This document shows positions 1 to 12,657 of a stretch of DNA of 64,000 nucleotides, piece after piece. Numbering within the stretch: the first letter of the stretch is position 1; every line of letters starts with the position of its first letter. The translations under genes and the position numbers were made by a program. Origin of the DNA: Isoetes taiwanensis (taxonomy: Eukaryota; Streptophyta; Lycopodiopsida; Isoetales; Isoetaceae); NCBI GenBank assembly GCA_021234155.1, contig JAJEKV010000083.1:3686573-3750572 (forward strand), read 5' to 3'. The notes beneath the pieces are model-generated. The model was not told the origin of the DNA and made no database searches. It saw nothing but the letters and a program-made list of their open reading frames with translations.

Positions 1-905
1 TCCGGGAGAGTCAACCATATCCTTAAGGATCCTCCAAATGAATTTAGAAATTAGAATCTTACTCGCAAAATGGAAGTCCGCCATACCCAAACCACTCCGC
101 AAATTTTGGCTTGGTGCATTTAGACCATGCAACCTTGACCACAAAGATGCTCCTCACCCCACCCCAAATAAAGTTATGGACAATCGTAACAATCACCTAA
201 ATTTTGACCGAGAAGCCGTATAGGCGAGAGGCCATATAGACATGGGAATTACTTAAAACATACTTAGTAATGAAGCTATTCATTACCGCGCAGAGAGAGC
301 TTAGCAAGATTCCACCAAAACAAATGCTTACGTAACCCTTCAATGATAATATCCCAAGCATCGAGGTAGAGATATGAATACCCACAGTATACCAAGAAGT
401 TTAGTAGCCTTCCCATGAGGAAGCACCTTCCAAGGAAAATCTGCAACACAAGAAGGCACAACCCCATCAAGCGTCCATAATGCAGAACACTTTGGCCAAC
501 CAACAAGAACTCCAGATGCTAAAGAGAACGTATCAAGAAGAAGCTTTGCATTTGGAAGATTGTCTGTGTCAGCAACAAGAAAGAGGAACGTGTCATCAAA
601 TACCGGGTTACAAATTTCCCCGTGAACCATCCTCCATACTCAACCCCCGCACTATCCCATCCTGCATGGCCTTAGCAAATGGACCTCAGCTACTATTGTG
701 AACAAAAGTGGAGCTAATGGGCAACCTTGGCGAACACCTCGCCCAACCGAAAAAACAGTGGAGGGTTCCCCCTGAAACAACACAGTAGACCGTGCCGCTG
801 ACCAAAGCCTAATGCTAAGAGGCTTTTTTTCCAAAAATCCCCAATCTACACTATCATATGCTTTGGCAAAATCTAACTTAAGATAGACTATGACATCTGT
901 CTAAA
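1..905 (-). mobile_element. LINE reverse-transcriptase fragment (minus strand)
   Basis: Read on the minus strand from about 905 downwards, this encodes part of a plant L1-type LINE reverse transcriptase. The motif LDFAKAYDSVDW lies near 880-845 and GRGVRQGCPLAPLLF near 755-710, both typical of the RT palm. Near 600 comes FDDTFLFL, where the family usually has a YADD-like catalytic box, followed by a thumb-like segment ending in GWPKC. The frame changes at least twice between 840 and 600 and stops accumulate below 340, so this is a dead copy. The element is cut by the window edge. The EN domain and 3' tail are not seen here. Confidence 0.85.
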
Positions 906-2029
906 TTGTTAAAATTCATAGTATTTTTTTTTCGCACGTTTGCACAAAGGTAAGTCGGCACTTTGAAGCAATTTTAGAGTGTCCACGTTGCTGCAAACTA
1001 GGATTTTTGTACACATGGATCATCTACAAGCATTCGATATCATCTACCACTGTGAAAATTCAAGGAAATTCCAAGTGGGTTGGGTTGTCAGTTAACGTAA
1101 GGCCGCTTTCCTATGTACGAGAGGAGGAGACCAATTTGCGTTCCCCTAATATAGAGAGAGCAATTTTTTACCCTTTTCTCTGCGCAATAGACCTCTGAGA
1201 TGTCGGATTTGCATACCCCGGCATGTCTATGGCTCATGGGTGCTGATCTTTTTGGAAAGATTCAGCATGGCGTGACCTCTTGGGCGCAGATCCGGCGAAT
1301 TTTGCAGGCTTTTTGGTAGACTCAGACTTCTCGATGATATTTTTCCTTTCTTTTTTAAATTTTGTGTTGTTGAAATCGATATAGGTTTAGGGCATACAAC
1401 CCTTGTTTTAAACTAAAATGGCTAGCATGCTTCGAATGATCTGGCCAACTGTCTGGATGGGAGAATGCCTTGAATGATCTGGCCAACTGGGAACTGCCTA
1501 TTTTTGCTGAACGACTACTCTGGTCGCCTCTGATCAGAGCTCTGAGGTATGGAAAACAAGAATATCCCAGGTCTATTTGTTTTAGCTGGAATGATGGATC
1601 TGTGCTTTAGTAAGGGTACAATGCCAGATCTGTCATACGAACCTGGTTAGCCATGTACTTTTATTTGAAGAGATCCACGATGAAAATGGATTTAGAACTA
1701 TTCCGGTTTTGCTTTGCCTGGGTAAGTCTGCAAATTTTTTAGAAGAGTAGGCAATGCTACAAATTTGCATATGCATTTTTTTGAGATTGAATAAGCCACA
1801 ACAATATTGCACATACAAGTAAACCATTCCACATATAGCATAAACAATATAGATTGAGCTTCAAGATACATAAGAAATGAATAAAATATACTAGTTTTTT
1901 TTACCATGCAAAGCACTTTATCTATTAAGCTCTATAATATAGAACCGGCAACCCAAGTACTAATCAAACCTAAACAAACCCATTTTTTATAAAGACTGTG
2001 AAGACACACTCTCGGGCCATCGAAGGGCA
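906..2029. other. No gene recognised
   Basis: AT-rich sequence with short open frames only. I see no conserved protein motif, RNA gene or clear repeat structure. Confidence 0.4.
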
Positions 2030-2217
2030 ACCCCTCGTGCATAGCACCTTGTTATATCTTCATTTCTACAAAAGAGACATTTAGACACTTTTGTAATAGG
2101 AGTTTCATGGTTGCTACCGATCCGGCCAAAGAACCTAGTCGACATTTTGAAAGTGTCTTGGTGGGCATATTGGTGTTTTAGCTCTCGTGGACATTAATAT
2201 ACACTTACTTACTTACT
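2030..2217 (+). mobile_element. Probable LINE 3' end with (ACTT)n tail
   Basis: The stretch ends in CTCTCGTGGACATTAATATA followed by a short ACTT repeat near 2203-2217. The same layout (CG-GGACGTTAA-like motif, then a four-base tail) closes the LINE ends at about 4,955, 54,207 and 55,795. No coding sequence is visible, so this is a 5'-truncated copy or a SINE sharing the LINE tail. Confidence 0.45.
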
Positions 2218-2687
2218 ATAATTGAACATTACTAAAGTTTCAACATAAACACTTGCTTAGTAAATGCAATTGCAAAATTTTTGAGCTAAGTCAAAAAGAT
2301 ATTAAAGCATGGGGCTTTTATGTCAAAGAGCAAAGGTATTCTATTCTACTTTGTAATACAAAAACTACATGCAAAACCAAATTATGCGTACATGTAAATG
2401 CACTCTCTTCTCAGCACGCCTCACTTCAGGCAAGGATCCTTCTGCTCTTGCCCTCATCAGACCATCATCTTCTTCTGGACACCTTGCAGAATGCATCTCT
2501 TGCAGGCCCGATAATTTCCTTCGAAGGTAAGCTTTTGTTCCAGATACTAAATTTGCTTTACTCTGCCAACTTGGAAGCAGGTACCCCGCAATCACCTCCC
2601 TCCTCTTCTCCAAAATTCTATACTGATGTTGAAACACAGACCCTCGAGAGCGCATGCACTGCTGACGGGGTGCAAATAGAGGCTCAT
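2218..2687. other. No gene recognised
   Basis: Contains overlapping short open frames on both strands (for example a plus-strand frame from 2253) but no motif or codon pattern that supports a gene. Confidence 0.35.
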
Positions 2688-4290
2688 TGTGGCGTTTCCC
2701 TAAAATATACGGTATGTATACGTATATTTTGGGCCACGTCACCATACAAATCCATTGTATTTAGATTTGTATGACAATTAGGTAGGTTCAAGTCACATTA
2801 AAATGTAACTTGATTAACCTTAGGAAAGGATATCTCCACGTGGCACTACCTGATTGGAGTAACCGGCCACGTGTTCGCATCCCATTGGGCAAGGTGTCAA
2901 CCCTAACCCTAACTTAGCCTATAAATACCTAAACCTAAACCGGAAGACACTTTTGCTCCTCCCACTCTTGAGGCTATTGTCACGCGCTCCGGTTCGAATG
3001 AAGATCCGTGGTCGCAGCATAGCACGGTTTAGCGGCCCAAGCAAAAGGGACATGTTAGATTCGGTTGCAAAGTGATCTCAACCTTGAAGAATCGATGGAG
3101 ACTCGGGAGCAGGAGGCAATGCGTTAGGAGCGGTATTTTGAAGCGGTTTCAGCCTATAGGGATGTAGTAGAGTCATGTATTCTAGTAGAGCCTTCCTAGA
3201 ATCACTATTTCACCTCATGAGCGAATCAATGAACCCTAACTCCCTAGTTAGATTCATGTGATTAGGTTAGATCTTATTCTTATTGTTCATATGTTATGGA
3301 TATGATATGGTTGATCTCTTGTTATGCTCCTCATGTATTGGGAAGGGGGTAGAGACCTAGCGACCTTATGTATGATGCTTCTAGATAGACCCATAATACC
3401 TATTATATGCGGCATGCATAGAGCCCACCGGACTAAAGGGAGTTATGGATTGACCGAGCACTAGATAACGGGATCGAAGGATTTGAGATGGTGGAATAGT
3501 CCCCTCGGCCTTTGCACTCTTGGGGACTTGGGGCAGACTAGGCCTATGGTGGACCACTAGGCATGGGTTCGCCACTCCTGGATCAATGGTGCCGCCGATC
3601 GATCTGGCTAGCCGCAGGTCGGCCTGGTTCTTGTTTTTTGGGGGTTAAAGACGTGAACGGACGTGTGTCGCCACGATCCTCTAGTCGCCCATCGAGTCAC
3701 TAATTTCTTGAAAGGGGAGATGTAACCCGACCTTGCCTCATCGGACCAGGGAGATGCAACCTGGAGTAGTCTCTTGGTGATCCCAAGAGATTGCATATCC
3801 TAAGAGGCTAATCACGCCATAGCTCGATTTAGCCCTTCCGCAAAGTATGCAGGGAGGGGTGGATGGAGTGGTCAACCCTTAGCCATTGTCTTATAGCCAG
3901 CCCATTGTTTATACTTCCGTCTCAGATCTATCTTGAGACCCTAGCCACAAGATACTTTCCCCATGAGTCAGAGCTTGGGTAGAAGCTTTCATGTTTTATG
4001 GTATATTGATCCTTTTGACGATTCTATGGATGGATGGATTGAGCTACCCTTCGAGGTAGACGTATTATTATTGTTGTTAGTTGCTAGTACTGACATTTAG
4101 TTTATATGCTTCCGCTGATGTTAGGAGCCCATAGGGGACGGGCGCGCGAGACACCTCCGTGTCCCTTACCGTTCTGGCCATCCCCAGAACGGGATAGATG
4201 GAGGGCCCATCCAGTAGACGACACTGGGTGGGGGATTTTTCGTGGAGTATACGTCAGATGCCTCATAGGGATAACGATGTGGAGATGACA
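2688..4290 (+). repeat. Long Ty3/gypsy-type LTR, copy A
   Basis: About 1.6 kb, alignable along its length with the LTR at 32,090-33,613. Shared blocks include a TGTG-GTT start, a tract of TATACG steps, the words GTAGAGACCTA and ATGCAACCTGGAGTAGTC, the block CTACCCTTCGAGGTAGACG and GGAGCCCATAG, and an end in ATGACA. The two copies differ by many substitutions and indels, so this one is old. No internal gypsy coding sequence adjoins it, so it may be a solo LTR or a remnant. A third fragment of the family is at about 37,240-37,475 on the minus strand. Confidence 0.7.
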
Positions 4291-4479
4291 GATAAAGATC
4301 AGGGTGGCACGCAAGCACATGATCATAGTGGCGTGCCGGATAAGGATCATGGGAGCATGCGGGCAGCAGAATTCGCTCAGACAACAGTGGATAAAAGCTT
4401 GAATTTGCGCGTGCCAAAGGCAAATCCCGCCTTGGATGTAGAAACGGTGACCCAACTTCTTCCACAGATGTTATGCACA

Positions 4480-4955
4480 TTCGAGGTCGCCATTGTTACA
4501 AAGACACGGGGTTGGGGCTCGAGGCCGCACCAGGCCCCCATATCATCGTCGCGGTTCAATAGCCCACGGGGCCAAAGTTGTATGTCCTTCAAAGATGGAA
4601 GTCATTTAAAAGACACCCACTTCTGGTTCAGAGGATCTCTCTCTCGCCCCACCACCGGGAGACGACGTGAATTGTGTAAAGTCACGAGAGGCTGAGCTGC
4701 AACAAAAGTGGACGATCGGGAGGTACAACAATCATCTGAGACCAGTGGCCTTAGAACCCATGGCTTGGGTACACTTAGCTCATGTGCACGTGCTTAGCTA
4801 CTTATTATCATTTTTGTTGTGTTTTTGTTATGTTGATATTCTTCACTTCTTTTGTTACTGTTATCAGGCTTACGCCCCATCTTTTGTATTGGGTCCCATA
4901 ACCCGATTGGGTTTTCGCGGACGTTAAAATTTCTATCTATCTATCTATCTCATTG
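4480..4955 (+). mobile_element. LINE 3' end with (TATC)n tail
   Basis: Ends in TTTTCGCGGACGTTAAAATT followed by four TATC units (about 4,932-4,950). The preceding GTATTGGGTCCCATAACCCG resembles the GTCTCATAGACC stem just before the tails of the LINE copies at 41.7, 54.2 and 55.8 kb. This marks a plus-strand LINE or SINE 3' end. Upstream there is no readable ORF2. Confidence 0.5.
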
Positions 4956-5969
4956 TTGACTTATCATTTACAGGTTCCAGCTAATCTCCAACAACATTGG
5001 GCACTATTACTATGCTAAAATATAAACTTGGATATTTGGAAACATGCATATAGTTTTCATAAGCTCAGGTTTGTCATTTAAGCATACTTTTTTTTTTCTC
5101 TGTAAGGAAATGAAGTTTAAGAAAACTAAGATGAAATAATGCTTTATGAATATTGGTCTTATATTCTTCTTCGATGTAATAGGCCGCACTTTTTAAACTT
5201 CTAAGAAAGAAACAAAATAGGGAGGAATGACGTGGCAAAAACAGCCACACCTTTTAAGGAATGTTCACACAAGCCTAGGATATTGGAGTTTCTAAACATT
5301 CTATGGCTTTGCAATTTCTCAAAAGTCTAATACGAATTCTCACTGGCTTACCCAAACAATGCAACATATCCACTCAAAAATGGCATTGATAGAAAAAATG
5401 CCAAGCACATGGTGGTCGAACAATGCAACAATAATTCCACGAACACATGGAAAATAATACAAGGTAACTTTCGAAGGTTTCAAAAGAAGCGGCCGCTTTT
5501 CTAAACTTATCATGTTTTGGTGTTTTTATGCAAAATCCGGCACCGGCAAATCTTATCTTACATGCAAAATCCGGTGGATCATGACATGCTACGGCGCCGC
5601 CACCCCTCTCACAAGCCTCCATATTTGGATAGGCTAAATCAGCGGTATAAGCAGGACTCCATAAGAGAGCCCTTTTCTCCAGTAGATATTAGCAGGACTC
5701 AGGAGGGCCGATTTGTTGCCTGTAAGAAACCGATTCAGCGGATATGATGCAACTCGGGGAAAACCAGAGGTTTTCTTCAAAATAGAGCATGCCCAAGGAA
5801 TTTCTTCGCAGCAAAAACAGGGGCTTCTATAGACAGACACAAAAACGGGGGTTTATGTAGGCAGAAAAAGGGGAAAGGGTGAGGAAAAGGGTGCGGAAAA
5901 GGCCAAAACGCAAACAAGGAAAGAAGGCTTCCCAACAAACTAAGCGATTTTTTTTGCATCTGTAACCTG
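4956..5969. other. Upstream region of panB; nothing else recognised
   Basis: AT-rich with no convincing coding frame. It is the likely promoter side of the downstream gene. Purine-rich GGAAAAGG stretches occur near 5,870-5,900. Confidence 0.4.
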
Positions 5970-5978
5970 TATAAATAG
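5970..5978 (+). promoter_or_regulatory. TATA box of panB
   Basis: TATAAATAG lies 84 bp before the start codon at 6,054, which allows a transcription start near 6,000 and a short 5' leader. This is inferred from position and match to the plant TATA consensus. Confidence 0.6.
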
Positions 5979-6053
5979 TTGTCTCTGGGATGTTGATGCT
6001 CGCTTCTAAATAGAATCTTCAAATTCCTATCTGTGGTAGATTAGCTTCAGAAA

Positions 6054-8226
6054 ATGAGGTTTGCTTTAGCTCGAACATACCAGCAATGGAGTCGTCTAAG
6101 TCTACCCTGCGTCACACGCAGCATGACCAGTTTGCCAGAACATACTGTATACAGTGGACCCAAAGACAAATCTCCTTGGAAGAGTGTAACCTTGCGCCAC
6201 CTAGAAGGGAAGTATAAAAGAGGAGAGCCCATCTCTGTTGTCACCGCATACGATTACCCTTCTGCTGTGCATGTGGATCAAGCTGGTATTGATGTTTGCC
6301 TCGTGGGAGATTCCGTGGGTAAGTTTTTTCGCATAGTAACTTCTATTAATCAATATGTTACTGAATATGGGTTGCTTTATTTGGTATGATAAGGTATGGT
6401 TGTTCATGGACATGATACCACCTTGCCCGTGACTATGGAGGATATGCTATTGCACTGCAAGGCTGTTGCCAGAGGTTCTCAACGTTGTTTTTTGGTGGGT
6501 GATCTTCCATTTGGAAGCTATGAGCAGAACACAACTCAGGTAAGTTGGAACTAGTCAAAACAGAATTTTAAGGTTCTTGCACAGTCCTTTACTCCATTGA
6601 CTAACGCTTGTCAGTGTTTAAACGTCAAACTCTGGGCAGTAGCACGAGTCTGCGTGATGCATACCAAAGGGTCCTTGTCTGTGCAGGCAATATGTGTTTA
6701 TTTCTTTACTTGCCAGAGGCTCAAAATTTTGTCATGTGTGCACATCAAGTTACATTTTTTATCAGGATGTGATGAATTGTTGACTATCCGTTAATGCACA
6801 TGTTATTCCCACCGTGTCATGGCTAGGTAGCTCGTTCAAAAGCAACCCGTTATTTTTATCACCGTTTCAGTCAGCATTTGAATGTGAAAGTACGTCAGGT
6901 TGAAGCCAATACATGTTTTGTTCTGGTCTTATTTGAATGTGAAAATATGTCCAGGTTGAATTCCATATTTTTTATTAGCATTCAACGTCTTATTTGAATC
7001 TGAAGGAATCTTCAGGTTGAAGCCATTACATGTTTTTCTTTCGTACTTCCAATTTCTACCTTGTCTCTGATGCAGTGAGTGTTAATAGTTGAAGCCAAAA
7101 TAGATTTTCGTTTTTCTGCCTTGTTTAGGTCATGTTCTTTTTTTTTTTTCTAATTGGCATCTGACGTCCCTGATGTATCTAGGGCAGGCTATTCAAAGTG
7201 CAACACGGATGCTGAAGGAGGGCGGCATGGATGCTGTGAAGCTTGAAGGTGGGGGAACATCTCGCGTTGCAGCTGCAAAAGCAATAGCTGAAGCTGGGAT
7301 TGCTGTGATGGGGCATGTTGGTCTTACTCCACAATCTATCAGTGTTCTTGGTGGCTTCAGGCCACAAGGAAGAAGTTTAACAGGTGCAATTCAGGTAAAC
7401 ATCAAGTCACATGACATTTGGTTGATCTGCATAATAATGTTATAAGAGGCATCAGCCAAAGCCATGCGTTTTAATTTTGACGTAGTGTTATTAAAGGTTC
7501 TGGAGCATGCTTTAGCACTGCAGGAAGCTGGCTGTTTTTCCATAGTCCTGGAATGTGTCCCCTCACCTGTGGCGGCAGCTGTTACAAATGCCCTTACAAT
7601 TCCAACCATTGGCATAGGTGCTGGTCCTTTCTGCAGCGGCCAAGTATGTTATCCGAACTTCACTCTCTTTTCTGAAGATATTATTTTGTTACCATGTTAA
7701 ATTCTACTAGGTTTCGTGCATTTGCAAAATCCATTGAATTCTTTGGCTTTAGTAGAACGAAAATTGCATTGAACCTTTGTCTACAACAGATTTGTTTCCT
7801 TTCGACTAATGCAGAAAATGTCACAGGTTTTGGTATATCATGACTTGTTGGGCATGATGCAGCATCCCCATTTTGCAAAGGTATGGGATTGTGCATATTT
7901 TTAGAAGATGTTGTCAATGTCAATGTCAAACGGATTCTTAGTTAGCAGATCTGACATCCGTGCAGGTGACACCTAAATTTTGTAAGCAGTACGCACAAGT
8001 TGGAAAGGTAATACATGAGGGTCTACAGGAGTTCCTTGAAGAGGTTTCAAATCACACTTTTCCTTCGCCAGCCCATACACCATACAGAATTGACACATCA
8101 GATACCAATTCTTTCTTGAAAGAACTTAGGAATAGGGGTTTCGAAAGAGCTGCAGAAATGGCAGCCCTTGCTGCTACTAAAGATGAACAAGCTGGCGAGC
8201 CAGTCATCAAAACCCCGCCAGATTAA
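6054..8226 (+). CDS. panB: Ketopantoate hydroxymethyltransferase, six exons
   Basis: The enzyme transfers a hydroxymethyl group from 5,10-methylene-tetrahydrofolate to 3-methyl-2-oxobutanoate, giving ketopantoate, the first committed step to pantothenate and CoA. Exons: 6054-6318, 6394-6539, 7188-7394, 7497-7643, 7827-7880 and 7966-8226. All have GT/AG borders and compatible phases, and they total 1,080 nt (359 residues plus TAA). Family residues are in place: the VTAYDYPSA strand, the metal-ligand Asp in VGDS (about residue 86), the second Asp in GDLPFGSY, the Glu in [14 protein letters not shown], the catalytic Glu of VLECVP, and the IGIGAG loop. The first 25 residues are rich in Arg and Ser with no acidic residue, which fits the mitochondrial location known for plant PanB. 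The C-terminal 40 or so residues go beyond the bacterial length. The gene looks intact, and no linked pathway gene is in the window. Confidence 0.96.
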
Positions 8227-8325
8227 AGTGAGATTAAAGCATTCACTGATTTGCCTTTTGCGAGGCAATGTTAATGGCAGTAGCAATTGCTTAGCAGGGA
8301 GGAAAGGACTATGCCTGCTTCATAA

Positions 8326-8373
8326 AATAAAGGACAATCGATTGATTATCTTTAGTGGATTTATTTCAATAAA
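8326..8373 (+). terminator. Poly(A) signals of panB
   Basis: Two AATAAA hexamers, at 8326-8331 and 8368-8373, lie about 100 and 145 bp after the stop codon. Position and consensus support use as 3'-end signals. Confidence 0.6.
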
Positions 8374-8813
8374 ATTTTAGTGCCTGGTAAATAAGTCATT
8401 GCCAAAAAAAGCATTGCAAAAAAAAATACTACCATGTCTGGTCAACATTCCTAAATCGAAGGCCAAAATCACTACTGCTCACATTTTGCTCATGTGGGTA
8501 AGGTAAAGGTATTGCTTGGAGGGATAGTAGAAAATCCTAAGGTTGTATGGGGTTTGTATTTGGACAGTGGCATCCTGGGTTTCTGGACGGACATAGGCAC
8601 ATTGCCTGATAAGGATCAGAGCAGAGGAGGCCAGATGATTTATGATTAAACCTTTATATGTGCAGGGTTGAGGAGTTTTCTTCGGAAGGACTAGTGGGCA
8701 TACCTACAGTGATACATGTCTTTCTGCCGTTTGTCTGTTTGTGCTGAAAATGGAAAGATGAAGGTAATGATTGTTGTTCTCTTGCTCCTTACCAGGTGGT
8801 AACTCATGGGTAT

Positions 8814-8933
8814 AGCCTATTTATATAATAATTTATATTTGATGCGTCTCTCTCACCTTTGCATCTTTTTCCTAGCCTATTTATATGATAATTTATATTT
8901 GATGCATCTCTCTCACCTTTGCATCTTTTTCCT
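8814..8933. repeat. Tandem duplication, 2 x 60 bp
   Basis: The unit starting AGCCTATTTATATAATAATT at 8814 is repeated at 8874 with about two substitutions. This indicates a recent local duplication in the intergenic DNA after panB. Confidence 0.9.
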
Positions 8934-10236
8934 GTAGCATTTCATGTTACTCCAGCAGCATTCTGAAATGCAGTTCTTCAAAAGCATTAAAAAATTGGAG
9001 AGAACTAGAAAATCACCTGAAATGTTCCTACTGATAGATCTTAACTTGTGGCAAATCTTTAACTTGTGAATTATCTAATTTAGCACATCGAGTGCAAAAG
9101 ATACCGAGTAGTTGCATAAGAAATTTATTGTGGGGGGCAACTTAATCGGGTGAAATAATCCCTTATCGCTTGTTTTCCCTTATCGCTCATTTTCAGCCCT
9201 TGATTTCCATAATATTCCCTTACATGTTCCCTCACCTGCATTCTACACTGTCTCCCAAAATTGGGATGGGGTCAAATGGCATTTTCCAGCTCACCATAAG
9301 ATTCTTTAACTATTGCAATAAGTCAATATATAAGTCAAAATAAACTCCACAGTTTCTAAGGATTTGAAACCCCTGCGAGACAAACTTGAAGAGAAGCCCT
9401 CCTTCCATTTCGACAAACTTGTTGTGCACCTTCTGAACCTGATCTTATCCACAATACCTACTGCCCATCCCACTGGCATCTGCTTGGTCTTTGCAAATGG
9501 ATTAACATGAACAACCATCCAACTAAGAAAAACAGGTACAATAATAAAGCAATGCCAAGTACACAAAAGTGAGGCCCATATCATTGGGCATCGGATTTTC
9601 ATTCAAACATCTAAATGCCTAAAACATCTAATAAGCTGCTCACCCAAGCATGTTTTTCCTCTATTACAAATCTATATGAACTATTTCAGCTTTAGTATCA
9701 TAAATATCCATTGTTTAAGCCTTCCATGAACCCATAAGCAAACTTTGTGTGAAGTTAAGCAGGTGCCAATATACTAAACCAACATAGTGATGCCCACAAA
9801 GCCTTCAAATAAGGAGAGCAATTTAATCATCCAGTAACTATCTAGCAGGCACTATAAAACACACAAGGACATCCCGAATTTGTGAACACTGCACTCTCAT
9901 ATTTGAACATTGCAATATCCACTTATCTCCATGTGAAATAACATATTTACTATCATAGAACAGAACAGCACATGAGCCATATATCAGAGCATTGCCATTG
10001 AACTGCGTTATGGCACTCTCTTCCCACATTTAACTTTAACATGTTCAGAAATACAAGAGCAGCCTATCAAAGCTATTCTTACAAGGCCACACAAGTGTAC
10101 ATGTCCATTTGGCTCTAACAATCTGAAAGAATGTGGCCTATACTCGGATATAGCATTGCGCTAAACCTCGCCAACCTCTGTCTTACCTGGATACGGCGCT
10201 ACCCTAAAAACCCAGGCCATGCCGGCCCCCTCTTAC
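8934..10236. other. No gene recognised
   Basis: AT-rich intergenic DNA. A 98-codon minus-strand frame (9306-9602) has no recognisable motif and I do not call it. Confidence 0.4.
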
Positions 10237-10690
10237 TGTCATGAACCTACGTGAAAACAAGGAAAATACGTGAAAAATACACAAGAAATATGGAAGAAAT
10301 ACGCCAAAATAGGCAAAGAATCTGATATACGAACAAAAATCAAGAGTACAATGACCCGAAGGCAAGCAAGAACATGAGACAGATGCCTAGAAGGTTCAAG
10401 ACTGGCGTTGAACCAGAATGGTTCGACAAGAAGGAGATGCCTCCTTATATATCCAGGCCAACGGTCAGGATCGCGCCACTTCAATAGATGAGATCATGCC
10501 AAGTGTTGTGCATGCATGTATGTTCTAGAAAATTCTAGAACCTCCTGGAAACAGCCTCGCATATGAGAAAGATATGAGGGAATGTCTTTAATAAATATTG
10601 GTAGCGCACTTTTTGCATTCGTGTGACGACTATCTTTTGTACATACGAGTATAATGTTCGTATGATACGAATATCTGTATGGTCGTCACA
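10237..10690 (-). repeat. Ty3/gypsy 3' LTR (454 bp)
   Basis: On the minus strand it starts TGTGACGACC and ends GGTTCATGACA, the usual TG...CA layout. A TATATAAGG promoter-like word lies inside near 10,450. It directly follows the chromodomain end of the gypsy pol frame. The last 50 or so bases recur at 38,853-38,905 on the plus strand, where they close another gypsy copy of the same family. Confidence 0.82.
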
Positions 10691-10992
10691 CCATCCCCCT
10701 CCTACGACGGTCCTCGGAGCTAGGGCCGGAGTACTCAAACGTGGCTTATCCGAGTAACGCCAATAAAACTCCGCAATTTTATCAGGAGCATTAGTCAGAT
10801 TCTCGGCAGGCTCCCAGGTTCTATCACTTGGCGAGTAATCTTCCCAATCGACAAAGTAATGCAATCGTCGACGAAGAAACTTGGAGTCCAGAATCTCTCG
10901 AACCTCGAACTCCCCATGATCATCAATTTCTACTGGTGGTGGCGGCGGAGGAACGCGCACCGAGAAAGTATTGACTGTGTAGGGCTCCAATA
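10691..10992 (-). mobile_element. Ty3/gypsy (chromovirus) pol 3' end with chromodomain
   Basis: The minus-strand frame shows a proline run followed by a chromodomain: EFEVREILDSKF, then YFVDWEDYSP and RTWEPAENL. It belongs to the chromovirus branch, whose integrases end in a chromodomain. This is the 3' part of the element whose 5' part lies at 23,614-25,834. The 12.6-kb DNA transposon sits between the two halves. It is a fossil, described as such. Confidence 0.85.
10989..10992. repeat. Target-site duplication, left copy (AATA)
   Basis: AATA precedes the left inverted repeat and recurs at 23610-23613 directly after the right one. The flanks outside the two copies are the two sides of one gypsy element, which supports a real 4-bp duplication. 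Confidence 0.85.
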
Positions 10993-11016
10993 AAGCATAA
11001 TTTCATTAATTGTGGA
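10993..11016 (+). repeat. Left terminal inverted repeat of the 12.6-kb transposon
   Basis: Begins AAGCATAATTTCATTAATTG. The right end, read inwards, begins AAGCACAATTTCATTAATTA. The two match at 22 of 24 positions (differences at 6 and 20), then diverge. Confidence 0.9.
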
Positions 11017-11985
11017 TTTTGGCCGAGTCCATATGACTCCCAAATGTACCCGATTTTTTAGAAAATAAGGGTTTTATTTAGTAGAATGATGCAAATTTTC
11101 GAAATGTGTGCAGGTAGGTGGGATGGCAGGCCTTGTATCTATAAAGCCCAAAAAGTGCCAACCGAGTTTGTGTCATGCCCAAGCGCCTTCCTCAGCGTGG
11201 TCTCGCCACGCTAGAAATGCATTCGCAAATCGCATAGTGTAGATTCATATTCGTGCCGGTCGAATGGTCCCAACCAGCGCAGCTATGGATTCACAATGAG
11301 CTAAATGTGCGGCCATATCGTAGAGCCAATATTAGCTCATGCGAATCAAACCAAAGTTGAGGTGCGAACGAGATAAACCAAAATGGCACGAGAAGAAATG
11401 AGAAGCCAACTCGGGAAGCTCATTCGTCGTGGAGAGTTGATGAAGGATGGCGATGAGCGGAGTCGATAACCTTAGCGGTGGTAGAGCTGGAAGGTCGCTT
11501 TGATTTCCTTTGAAACGCCATATTTACAGGCGTAAGCTCAAAGAGGTTGCTGAAAATGGAGGATGTTTGGCTGCACAACACTTTCCTATCCGTTGTTTAA
11601 GAAGCTTTACAAGAAGGAAAAGAGGCAAAAGTGTGGTTTTGGTAAGGAAACTCATCCTCGGACTCCTATCCGGATGATGGCGTAATTGGATGATCGGTTC
11701 GATCTGTCTTGCCGACAAGACATATCGAGTTCCAACTGGGGGATCTAATTATGGTGGAACCGGATATTGACCAAACGTCCATGTTTAATATTATCTATTA
11801 TTATCTATTGTCTTTCTCGCTCAACCTATGCTTTCGACGCGCATGTTGTTAAAGTTGATATTATTATCTACGTAATCCATCCATGTACTCCATTCCTATG
11901 TGAATAGAATGTTTTTGTCTACATTGAGAACATCCCAATGACGTGCAATTTCTCAATAGTAATATCTTATTTCATGGAGGCCTCC
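11017..11985. other. Left subterminal part of the transposon, no gene recognised
   Basis: Mixed sequence with CpG-rich parts and a possible TATA word (CTATAAAG near 11,140). No clear ORF or motif is seen, and palindrome copies start only after it. Confidence 0.35.
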
Positions 11986-12322
11986 CGAGGAAATTGGGCC
12001 AGCCACTTTCCTTCCAGGAGGAAATTGGTAGCCCCGCCCATTTTCTTTTCGGAATAGTCTCCTCCGAAACTGGGCGTCATGACTTTTGCCCTTCGCGGAT
12101 GGCACGAAGGTAGTTTCATGAAGGCTTCCACTTTCAGGAAAATTGGCGCCGCCCACTTTCCTTCTTGCGGGCAAAAGGAAAACGAAAAAAACGTAGATCG
12201 AACCGAAGATAACAACCGAAACATAACAACGTAATCATGCACAACACGGTTACATCATCATATCATATAAAGTTATGAAATACATGAGTCATAGATTGTA
12301 ATTATTGGTGATTCTATTAATC

Positions 12323-12657
12323 TCAAAAGCCTCGCTCCGGAACCCACACAATATGGATAGTAACATGATACTCGTAGGGAGTCTTTCTTTTCGACCAGTA
12401 GCTATACCATCTGACCCGGGATCGAGAGAGATCCCTTTCAACTTCGCTGTATAAAAGATCGTCATAGGTCATAAGGCAAGTAAGGGTGTCAACATGGGGC
12501 CCGTGAAGATGGCGAGACATGGCGGCGGAATGTCTTTAGTGGCGTCGAATGCAACTATATTTATAGCCAAGGAATTATTGATGACTACATCAGAAGCGGC
12601 ATTATTGGTTGTATATACGGTGTACATCCAATAATCTTTGGCGCATAATACCTTCAA
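12323..12657 (-). CDS. Cargo ORF block, unknown
   Basis: Two overlapping minus-strand frames, 12469-12657 (62 codons, with ASDVVINNSLAINIVAFDAT) and 12323-12520 (65 codons). They read like pieces of one gene broken by a frameshift or an intron. No family is recognised. The block lies between two palindrome clusters of the transposon cargo. Coding status is uncertain. Confidence 0.3.

Noticed and set aside
2253-2774. 173-codon plus-strand ORF
   Set aside because: Runs into the start of LTR copy A, has no recognisable domain, and a competing frame exists on the other strand.
4102-4927. Overlapping ORFs of 60-165 codons on both strands
   Set aside because: They fall in the end of LTR copy A and a LINE 3' end, with no motif and no codon pattern.
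6597-6794. Extra panB exon or alternative ORF in intron 2
   Set aside because: Splice phases of exons 2 and 3 join perfectly without it and the text has no family similarity.
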